From Ruminococcaceae bacterium UBA1404 (GTDB lineage Bacteria > Bacillota > Clostridia > Oscillospirales > Ruminococcaceae), in NCBI GenBank assembly GCA_002305075.1, contig DBQC01000021.1:1-26355 (forward strand): a stretch of DNA of 26,355 bases, given 5' to 3'. Positions 1 to 6,886 of the stretch are shown piece by piece. Both the position numbers and the translations under genes were made by a program. The notes under the pieces were generated by a model. That model saw only the letters and a program-made list of their open reading frames with translations. It was not told the DNA's origin and made no database searches. Numbering within the stretch: the stretch's first letter is position 1; the number at the start of each line of letters is the position of its first letter.

Positions 1-822
1 TGGTACAACGGCGGTATGGAGCACACCACTCTGCACCTGCTTTACAGCCGGTTTTGGCACAAATTCCTCTACGATATCGGCGTGGTCTCCTGTAAGGAGC
101 CCTATACCAAGCGCACCAGCCACGGCATCATCCTTGGCGAAAACGGCGAGAAGATGAGCAAGTCCCGGGGCAATGTGGTCAACCCTGACGATATTGTAAG
201 CGAATACGGCGCCGACACTTTGCGCCTGTATGAGCTGTTCATCGGCGACTTTGAGAAGGCCGCCCCCTGGAGCCAGGATTCCATCCGAGGATGCAAGCGC
301 TTTCTTGAACGGGTTTGGGGGCTGGCTGATATGCTTACCGAGCAGGGGGGGGTAGACCCCCAAAACGAAACGCTGCTCCACCGCACCATCCGCAAGGTGG
401 GCGAGGATATCGAAAACCTTAAGTACAACACGGCCATCGCCGCCATGATGAGCCTGGTCAATCAGTTCTATCAGGTGGGAAGGGTCCAGCGGCAGGAGCT
501 GCGCACGCTGCTTATTCTGCTCAACCCCTTTGCGCCGCATATTACCGAGGAGCTCTACGAGCGCTGCGGCTTTGGGGGCATGATTACCGACCAAAGCTGG
601 CCTGTTTATGACCCCGACAAGTGCCAGGATGCCGAGGTAGAGATTGTGCTGCAAATAAACGGCAAAATCCGCGCACGGCTCATGGTGCCCGCCGATATAG
701 CGGCCGAAGAGGCCATTGCCGCTGCCAAAGCCGAGCCCACCATGGCGGCTACTCTGGCGGGCAAGCAGATGGTTAAAGAAATCTATGTGCCGGGCAAACT
801 GGTCAACATTGTGGCCAAATAG
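1..822 (+). CDS. leuS: Leucyl-tRNA synthetase, C-terminal part (5' end outside window)
   Basis: The frame is open from base 1, so the gene starts upstream of the window and only about 273 C-terminal residues are seen. This class I aminoacyl-tRNA synthetase charges tRNA-Leu with leucine in the cytoplasm. The visible part opens with the conserved WYNGGMEH stretch of the Rossmann core. It continues to a perfect KMSKS signature at bases 151-165, which stabilises the adenylate transition state. The helical anticodon-binding domain follows, and the protein ends in the small LeuRS C-terminal domain (QINGKIRARL ... EIYVPGKLVNIV). The frame is intact to a TAG stop. rpsU follows 147 bases later with its own promoter. 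Family assignment is essentially certain. Confidence 0.97.
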   Translation, partial: WYNGGMEHTTLHLLYSRFWHKFLYDIGVVSCKEPYTKRTSHGIILGENGEKMSKSRGNVVNPDDIVSEYGADTLRLYELFIGDFEKAAPWSQDSIRGCKRFLERVWGLADMLTEQGGVDPQNETLLHRTIRKVGEDIENLKYNTAIAAMMSLVNQFYQVGRVQRQELRTLLILLNPFAPHITEELYERCGFGGMITDQSWPVYDPDKCQDAEVEIVLQINGKIRARLMVPADIAAEEAIAAAKAEPTMAATLAGKQMVKEIYVPGKLVNIVAK

Positions 823-877
823 CTGCGCTTTGTGCAGGGCGGCGGATAAAGCCCTTCGGACAGGGGAAAATAGAAGG

Positions 878-907
878 TTGACAGTCCGACCGCTGCCATA
901 GTATAAT
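878..907 (+). promoter_or_regulatory. Sigma-A type promoter for rpsU
   Basis: A perfect TTGACA -35 box at 878-883 is followed after 18 bases by a perfect TATAAT -10 box at 902-907. It lies 63 bases ahead of the rpsU start, so rpsU can be transcribed separately from leuS. Confidence 0.8.
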
Positions 908-969
908 GATTTATATTGTTCCTTCGGGCACAATAACTCCAGCTATGTGGCGTGGGGAGGGAATCGGAA

Positions 970-1146
970 ATGTCGGAAGTGCGTGTTAAAGATAATGAAT
1001 CGCTGGATAGTGCGCTGCGTCGTTTTAAGCGTCAGTGCGCCAAGGCCGGCGTCATTCAGGAAGTCCGCAGGCGCGAGCACTACGAAAAGCCTTCAGTAAA
1101 GCGCAAAAAAAAGTCTGAGGCTGCGCGCAAAAGAAAATTCAAATAA
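970..1146 (+). CDS. rpsU: 30S ribosomal protein S21
   Basis: This 58-residue basic protein is a component of the small ribosomal subunit. It matches the bS21 family along its whole length: an acidic N-terminal start (SEVRVKDNESLDSALRRF), the central GVIQEVRRREHYEKPS segment, and a lysine/arginine-rich tail ending KRKFK. The length is typical for Firmicutes (about 57). An in-frame GTG six codons upstream at 952 is rejected. ATG at 970 is preceded by GGGAGGG at an ideal distance and gives the conserved N-terminus. The gene is monocistronic, between its own promoter and a strong hairpin terminator. Confidence 0.96.
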   Translation: MSEVRVKDNESLDSALRRFKRQCAKAGVIQEVRRREHYEKPSVKRKKKSEAARKRKFK

Positions 1147-1150
1147 GCCC

Positions 1151-1182
1151 AAAGGCCGGAGCATTTTGCTCCGGCCTTTTGT
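1151..1182 (+). terminator. Rho-independent terminator of rpsU
   Basis: A perfect 13-bp inverted repeat (1151-1163 and 1167-1179) around the core GGCCGGAGC has a 3-base loop and ends in a T run. It begins five bases after the rpsU stop. Confidence 0.9.
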
Positions 1183-1477
1183 TTATTGGCATCATGTTAA
1201 GCAGCGGGTCCCGCCGACCAAATAGCAACCGCCCGGTTCGCTGCATAGAATGTGTAAGCCCGCCGTGCACAGCCCGCCCGACGGCGCAGCTTTGGGGTGG
1301 TCGGTCTGGCCCTATGTCACAGAGCCGGCCTTTAGCGGCCCCGAGGCGCACCGCCGCTTTATATAGCCCACCCCTCCGCTTTTAGGCGGAGGGAGTGGGC
1401 GGCCAATGAGCAGGCAGGGAATACATAGCCCACGCCCCCGACCAAACCGGTTGGGGGCGTGGGTGTGTGAGAGGAGC
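1183..1477. other. Intergenic region with two similar GC-rich hairpins
   Basis: I see no gene here; the small frames in it have no ribosome binding site or recognisable protein. It contains two long inverted repeats. One is at 1366-1379/1386-1400, where GCCCACCCCTCCGC pairs with its near-complement with one bulge. The other is at 1429-1443/1449-1463. Both arms begin with the same ATAGCCCAC sequence, so they look like related copies. The second lies just beyond the 3' end of the minus-strand aldo/keto reductase. Confidence 0.6.
1429..1463 (-). terminator. Hairpin downstream of the aldo/keto reductase
   Basis: A 15-bp stem with one G-U pair and a 5-base loop lies 15 bases past the minus-strand stop at 1478. 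The core is CACGCCCCC/GGGGGCGTG. The T tract on the minus strand is poor, so termination is probable but not textbook. Confidence 0.5.
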
Positions 1478-2614
1478 TTAGTCGACCTTTAGCGCGCCTA
1501 GCACCTCGTGAACTTGAACCATACGCTCGGGAATATTAATCTGCTGGGGGCACTGGGGCAAACAATGGCCGCAGGCTACGCATTTATCGGCCCGGGTGTT
1601 CATATCCATCAAGGGGCCGGAGTAGTTTTGGTAGGCGATGGCCGTATTTTTAAACATCTCAAAGCGGTTATAAATCTCGAACATCTTAGGGATATTCACG
1701 CCATAAGGGCAGGGCATACAGTAGCGGCAGTCGGTGCAGGGAATGGTTTTGTAAGAGAGTAGCTTGTCTGTGACCTTGTCCACCGCCTCAAGGTCGGCGG
1801 GGCTTAGAGTAAAGGGGGTCTGAGAGAAGGTGGCCACATTCTCTTTAACTTGCTCGAGGGTGGACATGCCCGACAGGGTTACCATAATATTCTCCTGCGT
1901 GGCCACCCACTGCAGCGCCCAAGCCGCCATGCTGCGCTGGGGATTTACCGCCTTTAAAATAGCCTCTACATCCTCGGGCAGGGAGGCCAGGTGCCCGCCC
2001 CGCACCGGCTCCATCACCAGCGCCGGAATGTCCTGCTCCACCAGCTGGCGGTACAGCTCGTCCGAGCCAATATGTACCCGGTCTATGTAATTGTGCTGAA
2101 TTTGCACAAAATCCCAGTCGTAGGCGTCTAGGATAGGGGCAAAGTTTGCAGTCTCGTCGTGGAAAGAAAAACCGGCGTACTTAATTTTGCCCTCGGCCTT
2201 CATGCGGGTAAGCCACTCGAGCGCGCCCAGCTTTACGCTGTGCTCAAAGCGCTCCTTATCCAGCGCATGGAGTAAATAGAAGTCGAAATAATCGGTCTGC
2301 AGCCGGGAGAGTTGCTCGGCAAAGTATTTGTCTAGGTCGGCGCTTTCCTTGCAGAGCCAAACCGGCATTTTTGTGGCCAGATAGAAGCTGTCCCGGGGAT
2401 AGCGGCGCATGGCCTCGCCCACAAAATACTGCGATTCCTCGTTGTGATAGCCCCAGGCCGTATCGTAGTAATTTACGCCATTTTTATAGGCGTAGTCCAG
2501 CATGGCGGCGGCTTCTTCACGCTCAATTTTGCCATCTTTCACGGGAAAACGCATACATCCAAAGCCCAGCACCGATAGCTCGACACCCAGCTTTTCAAGC
2601 CTTCTGTAATGCAT
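1478..2614 (-). CDS. Aldo/keto reductase with C-terminal ferredoxin domain
   Basis: This 378-residue predicted oxidoreductase combines an NAD(P)H-dependent aldo/keto reductase barrel with a two-cluster iron-sulfur tail, the COG1453 architecture common in anaerobic clostridia. The barrel keeps the catalytic tetrad: D51 and Y56 in YYDTAWGYHN, K82 in LATKMPVW and H116 in YLLHALD. The tail has C293/C296/C299/C302 and C345/C348/C351/C355, the second being a standard CxxCxxCxxxCP motif. Both sets predict [4Fe-4S] clusters. The physiological substrate is unknown; the tail suggests electron exchange with ferredoxin-like partners. ATG at 2614 is preceded on the minus strand by AGGAAAGGGG. The gene is monocistronic and divergent from rpe. 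Confidence 0.92.
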   Translation of the reverse strand: MHYRRLEKLGVELSVLGFGCMRFPVKDGKIEREEAAAMLDYAYKNGVNYYDTAWGYHNEESQYFVGEAMRRYPRDSFYLATKMPVWLCKESADLDKYFAEQLSRLQTDYFDFYLLHALDKERFEHSVKLGALEWLTRMKAEGKIKYAGFSFHDETANFAPILDAYDWDFVQIQHNYIDRVHIGSDELYRQLVEQDIPALVMEPVRGGHLASLPEDVEAILKAVNPQRSMAAWALQWVATQENIMVTLSGMSTLEQVKENVATFSQTPFTLSPADLEAVDKVTDKLLSYKTIPCTDCRYCMPCPYGVNIPKMFEIYNRFEMFKNTAIAYQNYSGPLMDMNTRADKCVACGHCLPQCPQQINIPERMVQVHEVLGALKVD

Positions 2615-2674
2615 AGATCTAACCCCTTTCCTGTTGTCTGCAGCCCCAAGCAGGGAGGCCGACGATTTATACTA

Positions 2675-2685
2675 ATTATAGCACA
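2675..2685 (-). promoter_or_regulatory. Extended -10 promoter for the aldo/keto reductase
   Basis: On the minus strand the sequence reads TGTGCTATAAT, a perfect TATAAT with the upstream TGn extension, 60 bases before the start codon. No good -35 box is visible, as is common for extended -10 promoters. Confidence 0.6.
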
Positions 2686-2828
2686 TAAGTTAAAATATGC
2701 AGCCCTTTTATAGAAGATTTGTCCTCTGGCCAAAAGGTTTTAGTCGGCGGATGAATCGGGCTGGTCACCAAGGCGCAACAGCCCTATGATTTACAAGATA
2801 GGCGCCCTGCTTGTGCCGTGGTTGAAGG

Positions 2829-2857
2829 TTGACCTTTGCACCGGCATAAAGTAGAAT
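2829..2857 (+). promoter_or_regulatory. Promoter for the rpe-rnf-nucleoside operon
   Basis: TTGACC at 2829-2834 and TAGAAT at 2852-2857 are separated by exactly 17 bases. It lies 79 bases before rpe and is the only convincing plus-strand promoter I see before the terminator at 14644. Confidence 0.7.
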
Positions 2858-2936
2858 AGGTATGTTAAGCTCTGGGAGGCCGGAATGCTTTGGGACAGGC
2901 CCTGGGCGTCCGGCCCGCCCGCTTTGGAGGTACTCT

Positions 2937-3584
2937 ATGAAGGTTATGATAGCCCCCTCGCTGCTTTCCTGCGACTTTGCCCATCTTGGTCGCGAGGTTG
3001 AGGCCATTGCCAAGGCCGGTGCCGACCTTGTGCATGTGGATGTGATGGACGGACACTTTGTGCCCAACATCACCATTGGCCTGCCGGTGGTACGCAGCCT
3101 TAAAAAAATCTCGCCCCTGCCGCTGGATGTGCATCTTATGATTAGCCATCCGCTTAAATACGCCGCCGAGTTTGCAAAGGCCGGCAGTGATTATATCACC
3201 TTTCACATCGAAAGCGAGGACGACACCGCCGCCACACTGGCCGCCATCCGTGATGGAGGGGCCAAGGCGGGGCTTACGCTGCGGCCGGGCACTCCTGTCG
3301 AGCGGCTGCTGCCCTATTTGCCCGAGGTGGACATGGTGCTCATTATGACTGTGGAGCCCGGCTTTGGCGGTCAGAGCTTTATGGCTGATATGCTGCCTAA
3401 AATCGAGGTGGTGCGCCGCTGGAAAGACGAGCATAAACCCCATATGCTCATCGAGGTGGACGGCGGCATCAACAAAGACACTGCTCCTTTGGCCATAGCC
3501 GCCGGCGCCGATGTGCTGGTGGCCGGATCGGCTGTTTTTGGGCGGTCCGATTATGCCGCCGCCATAGCCCAACTGCGGCCCTAA
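2937..3584 (+). CDS. rpe: Ribulose-phosphate 3-epimerase
   Basis: This cytoplasmic enzyme interconverts D-ribulose 5-phosphate and D-xylulose 5-phosphate in the pentose phosphate pathway. The 215-residue protein is a complete TIM barrel with all family signatures: APSLLSCD at the N-terminus, VHVDVMDGHFVPN with metal ligands H33 and D35, LDVHLM, the phosphate-loop region TVEPGFGGQ, and VDGGIN near the end. A longer in-frame reading from 2862 is rejected. ATG at 2937 has GGAGG six bases upstream and gives the normal N-terminus. It is first in a long operon with the Rnf-like genes 26 bases downstream, and shares pentose phosphates with the deoD/cdd/pdp products. Confidence 0.96.
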   Translation: MKVMIAPSLLSCDFAHLGREVEAIAKAGADLVHVDVMDGHFVPNITIGLPVVRSLKKISPLPLDVHLMISHPLKYAAEFAKAGSDYITFHIESEDDTAATLAAIRDGGAKAGLTLRPGTPVERLLPYLPEVDMVLIMTVEPGFGGQSFMADMLPKIEVVRRWKDEHKPHMLIEVDGGINKDTAPLAIAAGADVLVAGSAVFGRSDYAAAIAQLRP

Positions 3585-3610
3585 GTCGCACATACAAAGG
3601 AGGAACCCTT

Positions 3611-4648
3611 TTGCCCAGACGCATTTTGCACCGCGGCATTCTGCTTGAGCAGAACAAAGAGCCGGCCCTGTCCCGGCCGCTGCGGCCCCTATATAAAGAC
3701 CAGCCCAGCGAAAAGCTCTCGCTGCGCAGTCCTGGCAACCCGTCCTTTTTAGCCCCCCACGAGATTTTGGCCTTTGCTCGGGCCGCCCGCATTGTGGACG
3801 AGAGCGACGGCCGCAGCCTCTGGCGCAAAATTGAGGCCGCCATCAAGGATGGAGCCAATTCCGTGGTGGTGGACGCCATCGACGACGAGCCCTATATCTC
3901 CAGCCAAATTGGTCCGGCCCTCCACCTGCCCGGAGAGCTGGCCGCCGGCATCGAGCTGATTAAGCGGGCCATCGGAGCCGCCAAAACCCATATAGAGATG
4001 CACGACAATCTGGTGGATGTACAAAAGTCCATTCCCAAGAAGATTGGCACCACCCCCATCCGCCGGGTGAGTGCGCTCTATCCCGCCGAGTATCGGGGCA
4101 AGCGGCGCTACGAGCGCTCCGCCCTTGCGGTGGGAGCCTGCGCCCTGATCCATCTCAAGCGGGCGGTTTACGACGGGCTGGCCCAAACCACCGCCTTTGT
4201 CACGGTGGCCGGCAACTGCACCGCCAACCCCGGCAACTACGAGATACCACTTGGTGTGACCGTGTCCGAGGTGATGAGGGTCACCGGCCTGATTGACGAG
4301 CCCCGGCGCATTGTGGTGGGCGGCTCCATGACCGGCTACTGCATTTTAAACCCCGACAGCACCCCCATTACGGTGATTACACGGGGCATTCTAACCTTTG
4401 ACACCAACTTTAGAGAGAACCCCGGCACCTGCATCGGATGCGGACGCTGCACCGAGAGCTGCCCCGAGGGCCTTAGCCCCTATCACATCCACCATATGCT
4501 CACGGCCGCCGGCCGCAAGATGCTGGACATCTACGACCTGGATCGCTGTGTAGGCTGCGGCACCTGTAGCTATGTCTGCCCGGCCAAGATAAACCTGTCC
4601 CACATCATTACCCAAAGCAAATCTCGCATACTAGCCGAAAAGAGGTAA
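3611..4648 (+). CDS. rnfC: RnfC-like iron-sulfur subunit lacking NADH/flavin motifs
   Basis: This 345-residue protein is about 90 residues shorter than typical RnfC. In Rnf complexes RnfC is the peripheral subunit that exchanges electrons with NADH. The C-terminal half is RnfC-like: VTVAGN, a GGSMTG segment in place of the usual GGPMMG, then two perfect [4Fe-4S] motifs, C274/C277/C280/C284 and C313/C316/C319/C323. The N-terminal barrel-sandwich domain is essentially missing. The NADH/FMN loop normally reading GMGGATFPT is replaced around residues 64-72 by DESDGRSLW, and NGAECEPY has become DAIDDEPY (residues 88-95). NADH oxidation as in normal RnfC therefore looks unlikely. The TTG start is supported by AAAGGAGGA seven bases upstream and by the conserved HRGI start. 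It sits six bases before rnfD. Confidence 0.88.
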   Translation: MPRRILHRGILLEQNKEPALSRPLRPLYKDQPSEKLSLRSPGNPSFLAPHEILAFARAARIVDESDGRSLWRKIEAAIKDGANSVVVDAIDDEPYISSQIGPALHLPGELAAGIELIKRAIGAAKTHIEMHDNLVDVQKSIPKKIGTTPIRRVSALYPAEYRGKRRYERSALAVGACALIHLKRAVYDGLAQTTAFVTVAGNCTANPGNYEIPLGVTVSEVMRVTGLIDEPRRIVVGGSMTGYCILNPDSTPITVITRGILTFDTNFRENPGTCIGCGRCTESCPEGLSPYHIHHMLTAAGRKMLDIYDLDRCVGCGTCSYVCPAKINLSHIITQSKSRILAEKR

Positions 4649-4654
4649 CCCGCC

Positions 4655-5656
4655 TTGAAGCTTTCCGCAGATTATCCGCCCCATATTCGCAGCCGGGACA
4701 CCTCGCTGAGCCTTATGTTCGATGTGGTGGTGGCCCTTTTGCCCCTCTATGGCTTAGCCGTCTTCTTCTACGGCCCCCGGGCCCTTATGCTGGCCCTTAT
4801 CTCGGCTGCTACCTGCATATTGTCCGACGCGGCCTGCTCCCTCTTAATGGGACGCGGGCTGCTACTGCGCGACCTGTCGCCAGTGGTAACCGGCATGATC
4901 ATCCCGCTGCTGCTGCCAGCCTCCATAAGCTACACGGTGGTTATCATAGCAGCGCTGTTTTCCAGCCTTGTTATCAAGCAGCCATTTGGGGGTGTGGGAC
5001 AGAACATTTTTAATCCGGCAGCCGGGGGCGTGGCCTTTGTAACCCTATGCTGGCCGGTGGATGTTTTTTCCTATCCCACCCCCTTAAACACACTGCCTAT
5101 GACCTCCAGCCCCGAGGTAGTGCTCGAGCGCTCGGTGTCCTACACCCTTCATCTGGGCGGCCGCCCCACCAGCGATTACCTCGACCTGCTGCTGGGCAAT
5201 GTGCCCGGACCCATGGGAGCCACCCACATTTTAGTGATGCTGGCCTGCCTGTTTTATCTCTGGGTGCGCCGGGGAGCAAAAATCAATATGACCGGCAGCT
5301 TTATCGCCGGGGCGGCGGCTTGGGCGTTGCTTTTCCCCCGGGGCAGCCTGTCTCCCTTCGAGTCCCTTTGCTACGAGCTTATGAGCGGATCGCTTTTATT
5401 CGCCGCCATCTTTCTTATCTCTGACCCGGTCACCAGCCCCAAGCGCCCCATAGCCCGCACCCTCTACGGGGCAGCCGGCGGCCTGCTCTGCATGGCCTTT
5501 CGCAGTTTGGGGGACATGGAGGAGTCGGTGATCTTTGGCATCTTGGTGATGAACACCTTTGTCTGGTTGTTGGACACCCGGGTGGAAAGCCTATACCACA
5601 GATACAGGAGGGAGCGCACCCATGAGAGCGACCCTACGCAAATACCGCAAGATTAG
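4655..5656 (+). CDS. rnfD: RnfD-like membrane subunit with a retained GAT flavinylation motif
   Basis: This 333-residue, multi-spanning inner-membrane protein belongs to the RnfD/NqrB family, which carries covalently bound FMN and riboflavin. Family marks include PPHIRSRDTSLSLMFDVV at the N-terminus, DLSPVVTGMIIPLLLP, and the strongly conserved KQPFGGVGQNIFNPAAGG (residues 108-125). Family RnfD proteins attach FMN to a threonine in a (S)GAT-type motif. Here GPMGATH places that threonine at T190, followed by a membrane helix, so flavinylation is plausible. The end, ISDPVTSPKRPIARTLYG, is also typical. The start is TTG with GAGGT about eight bases upstream. The 3' end overlaps rnfE by 35 bases, which suggests translational coupling. 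Confidence 0.93.
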   Translation: MKLSADYPPHIRSRDTSLSLMFDVVVALLPLYGLAVFFYGPRALMLALISAATCILSDAACSLLMGRGLLLRDLSPVVTGMIIPLLLPASISYTVVIIAALFSSLVIKQPFGGVGQNIFNPAAGGVAFVTLCWPVDVFSYPTPLNTLPMTSSPEVVLERSVSYTLHLGGRPTSDYLDLLLGNVPGPMGATHILVMLACLFYLWVRRGAKINMTGSFIAGAAAWALLFPRGSLSPFESLCYELMSGSLLFAAIFLISDPVTSPKRPIARTLYGAAGGLLCMAFRSLGDMEESVIFGILVMNTFVWLLDTRVESLYHRYRRERTHESDPTQIPQD

Positions 5657-6278
5657 AACCGAAAGCGGCCACATCCTTTGGAACAACCCGGTTCTCACCC
5701 AGGGGCTGGCGCTGCCTTTTGCCATTGCGGCCACCACCAGCTTAAAAAACGGCGTGGTGCTCTCGGCGGCTATGCTGGGCGCACTGGTATGTTCGGCCTT
5801 GGTCTACCGCCGTTTTGGCGCACGCTTTGAGGTTTGGATGCACCCGATTCTTTACAGCTCGGTCAACCTCCTTGTGCTTCTTGGCTTTATGCGCATCATA
5901 TCCGGCTGGCCGGCGGTCATCGACTCGCTGGGCATCTACCTGCCCATGGTGGCCTCCAACACCCTCATTATGCACATGGCGTCCGGCGGCTTGAAGGCCG
6001 AGGGTAGCGCCCTTGTTCAGTCGCTGCGTATTTGGGCAGGTTTTAGCTTTGCCGTATGCTTTTTGTCAGCCCTGCGTGAACTGCTTGGTGCGGGCACCCT
6101 TTGGGGCATCCCCATGGGGGTGGGCATTCCCAGCCTGTCGCCCATGCTCTATCCCTTTGGGGGCTTTATACTGGTTGGATTTGTGGCCGCCGGCCTTAAG
6201 GGATTAGACCGGCTTACGCTGCGCATACTCTCTCGCCGAGGTAAACTAAAGCGGGAAGGGGGCGTGGCCGGTGAATAA
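5622..6278 (+). CDS. rnfE: RnfE-like membrane subunit without the Fe-S cysteines
   Basis: This 218-residue protein has about six membrane spans and belongs to the RnfE/NqrD family. In known enzymes RnfE and RnfA pair as inverted halves and each gives two cysteines to a [2Fe-2S] cluster inside the membrane. The alignment to the family is gap-free by eye: NPVLTQGLALPFAIAATTS corresponds to the usual NPVxVQxLGLCPxLAVTTS, so the cluster cysteine is P32. LGIYLPMVASNTLIM corresponds to LGIFIPLIVVNCIIL, so the second cysteine is T114. The RELLGAGTLWG segment and the C-terminal PFGGFILVGF are preserved. ATG at 5622 has AGGAGGGAG upstream; a longer frame from 5559 is rejected. It overlaps rnfD and rnfA. 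Confidence 0.92.
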   Translation: MRATLRKYRKIRTESGHILWNNPVLTQGLALPFAIAATTSLKNGVVLSAAMLGALVCSALVYRRFGARFEVWMHPILYSSVNLLVLLGFMRIISGWPAVIDSLGIYLPMVASNTLIMHMASGGLKAEGSALVQSLRIWAGFSFAVCFLSALRELLGAGTLWGIPMGVGIPSLSPMLYPFGGFILVGFVAAGLKGLDRLTLRILSRRGKLKREGGVAGE

Positions 6279-6864
6279 TTTGACTTCTTTCTTTTCGGTG
6301 CTGGTTACGGCAGCCATAGTAGAAAATGTGGTCTTTGCCCGGGCGCTGGGCACCTCCAAACTTATGGACCGCACCCGAGAGACCCAAGATGTGCTCAGCA
6401 CGGGTGGCGCCCTCACTCTGATGAGCGCCCTTGCCACCCTCTGCAACCATCAGGTCAGCCGTATAGAGGCGGTGGCAGGTATGCGTGCCCACTACCGGGC
6501 GCTGGTCTACTTGGCCTGCATCTCGGTGGTATACATGGCGGTCTGCCTGATGTTGCGCAAGTTTTGGCCCGGCATTTTGCGCCGGGTGGGCGGGCTGCTG
6601 TCCGGTGTGGCCTTTTCGGGGGCGCTGCTGGGCCTCCAGATTATCGCCCTCAACGAATACAGCACGCTGTTCGGACGCCTTGCCTACGCCATAGGCGGCA
6701 CCCTAGGGCTTGTGGTGGCGCTGCTGATGATTATGTTTGCCCGAGAGCGCCTTAGTTTTTCCAGGGTGCCCAGCTCCTTTAGGGGGTTGCCCATTTTGCT
6801 GATTTATATCGGCATTTTAAGCCTTGCCATCTACGGCCTTATCGGACATCCTCTCGCTGCATAA
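6271..6864 (+). CDS. rnfA: RnfA-like membrane subunit without the Fe-S cysteines
   Basis: This 197-residue membrane protein is the RnfA/NqrE-type partner of RnfE. The family start VNNVVLSQFLGICPFLGVSKK appears as VENVVFARALGTSK, with a short deletion that removes the cluster cysteine. The second motif, normally LITTNCAVLG, reads GVAFSGALLG (residues 112-121), with S116-G117 in place of Asn-Cys. The C-terminal signature is well kept (RVPSSFRGLPILLIYIGIL), so the assignment is firm. Other cysteines (C58, C83, C92) are not at ligand positions. The GTG start overlaps the rnfE stop by eight bases and has a GGAAGGGGG sequence upstream. RnfG and RnfB genes, which normally accompany rnfA, are not adjacent. 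Confidence 0.9.
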   Translation: MNNLTSFFSVLVTAAIVENVVFARALGTSKLMDRTRETQDVLSTGGALTLMSALATLCNHQVSRIEAVAGMRAHYRALVYLACISVVYMAVCLMLRKFWPGILRRVGGLLSGVAFSGALLGLQIIALNEYSTLFGRLAYAIGGTLGLVVALLMIMFARERLSFSRVPSSFRGLPILLIYIGILSLAIYGLIGHPLAA

Positions 6865-6886
6865 ATCCCTTAAAGGAGTGCATCTC

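Noticed and set aside
1139..1351. Minus-strand frame of 70 codons between rpsU and the aldo/keto reductase
   Set aside because: It overlaps the rpsU terminator, has no ribosome binding site and encodes no recognisable protein.
2865..3593. Minus-strand frame of 242 codons
   Set aside because: It is a shadow of rpe, which has all family signatures on the plus strand.
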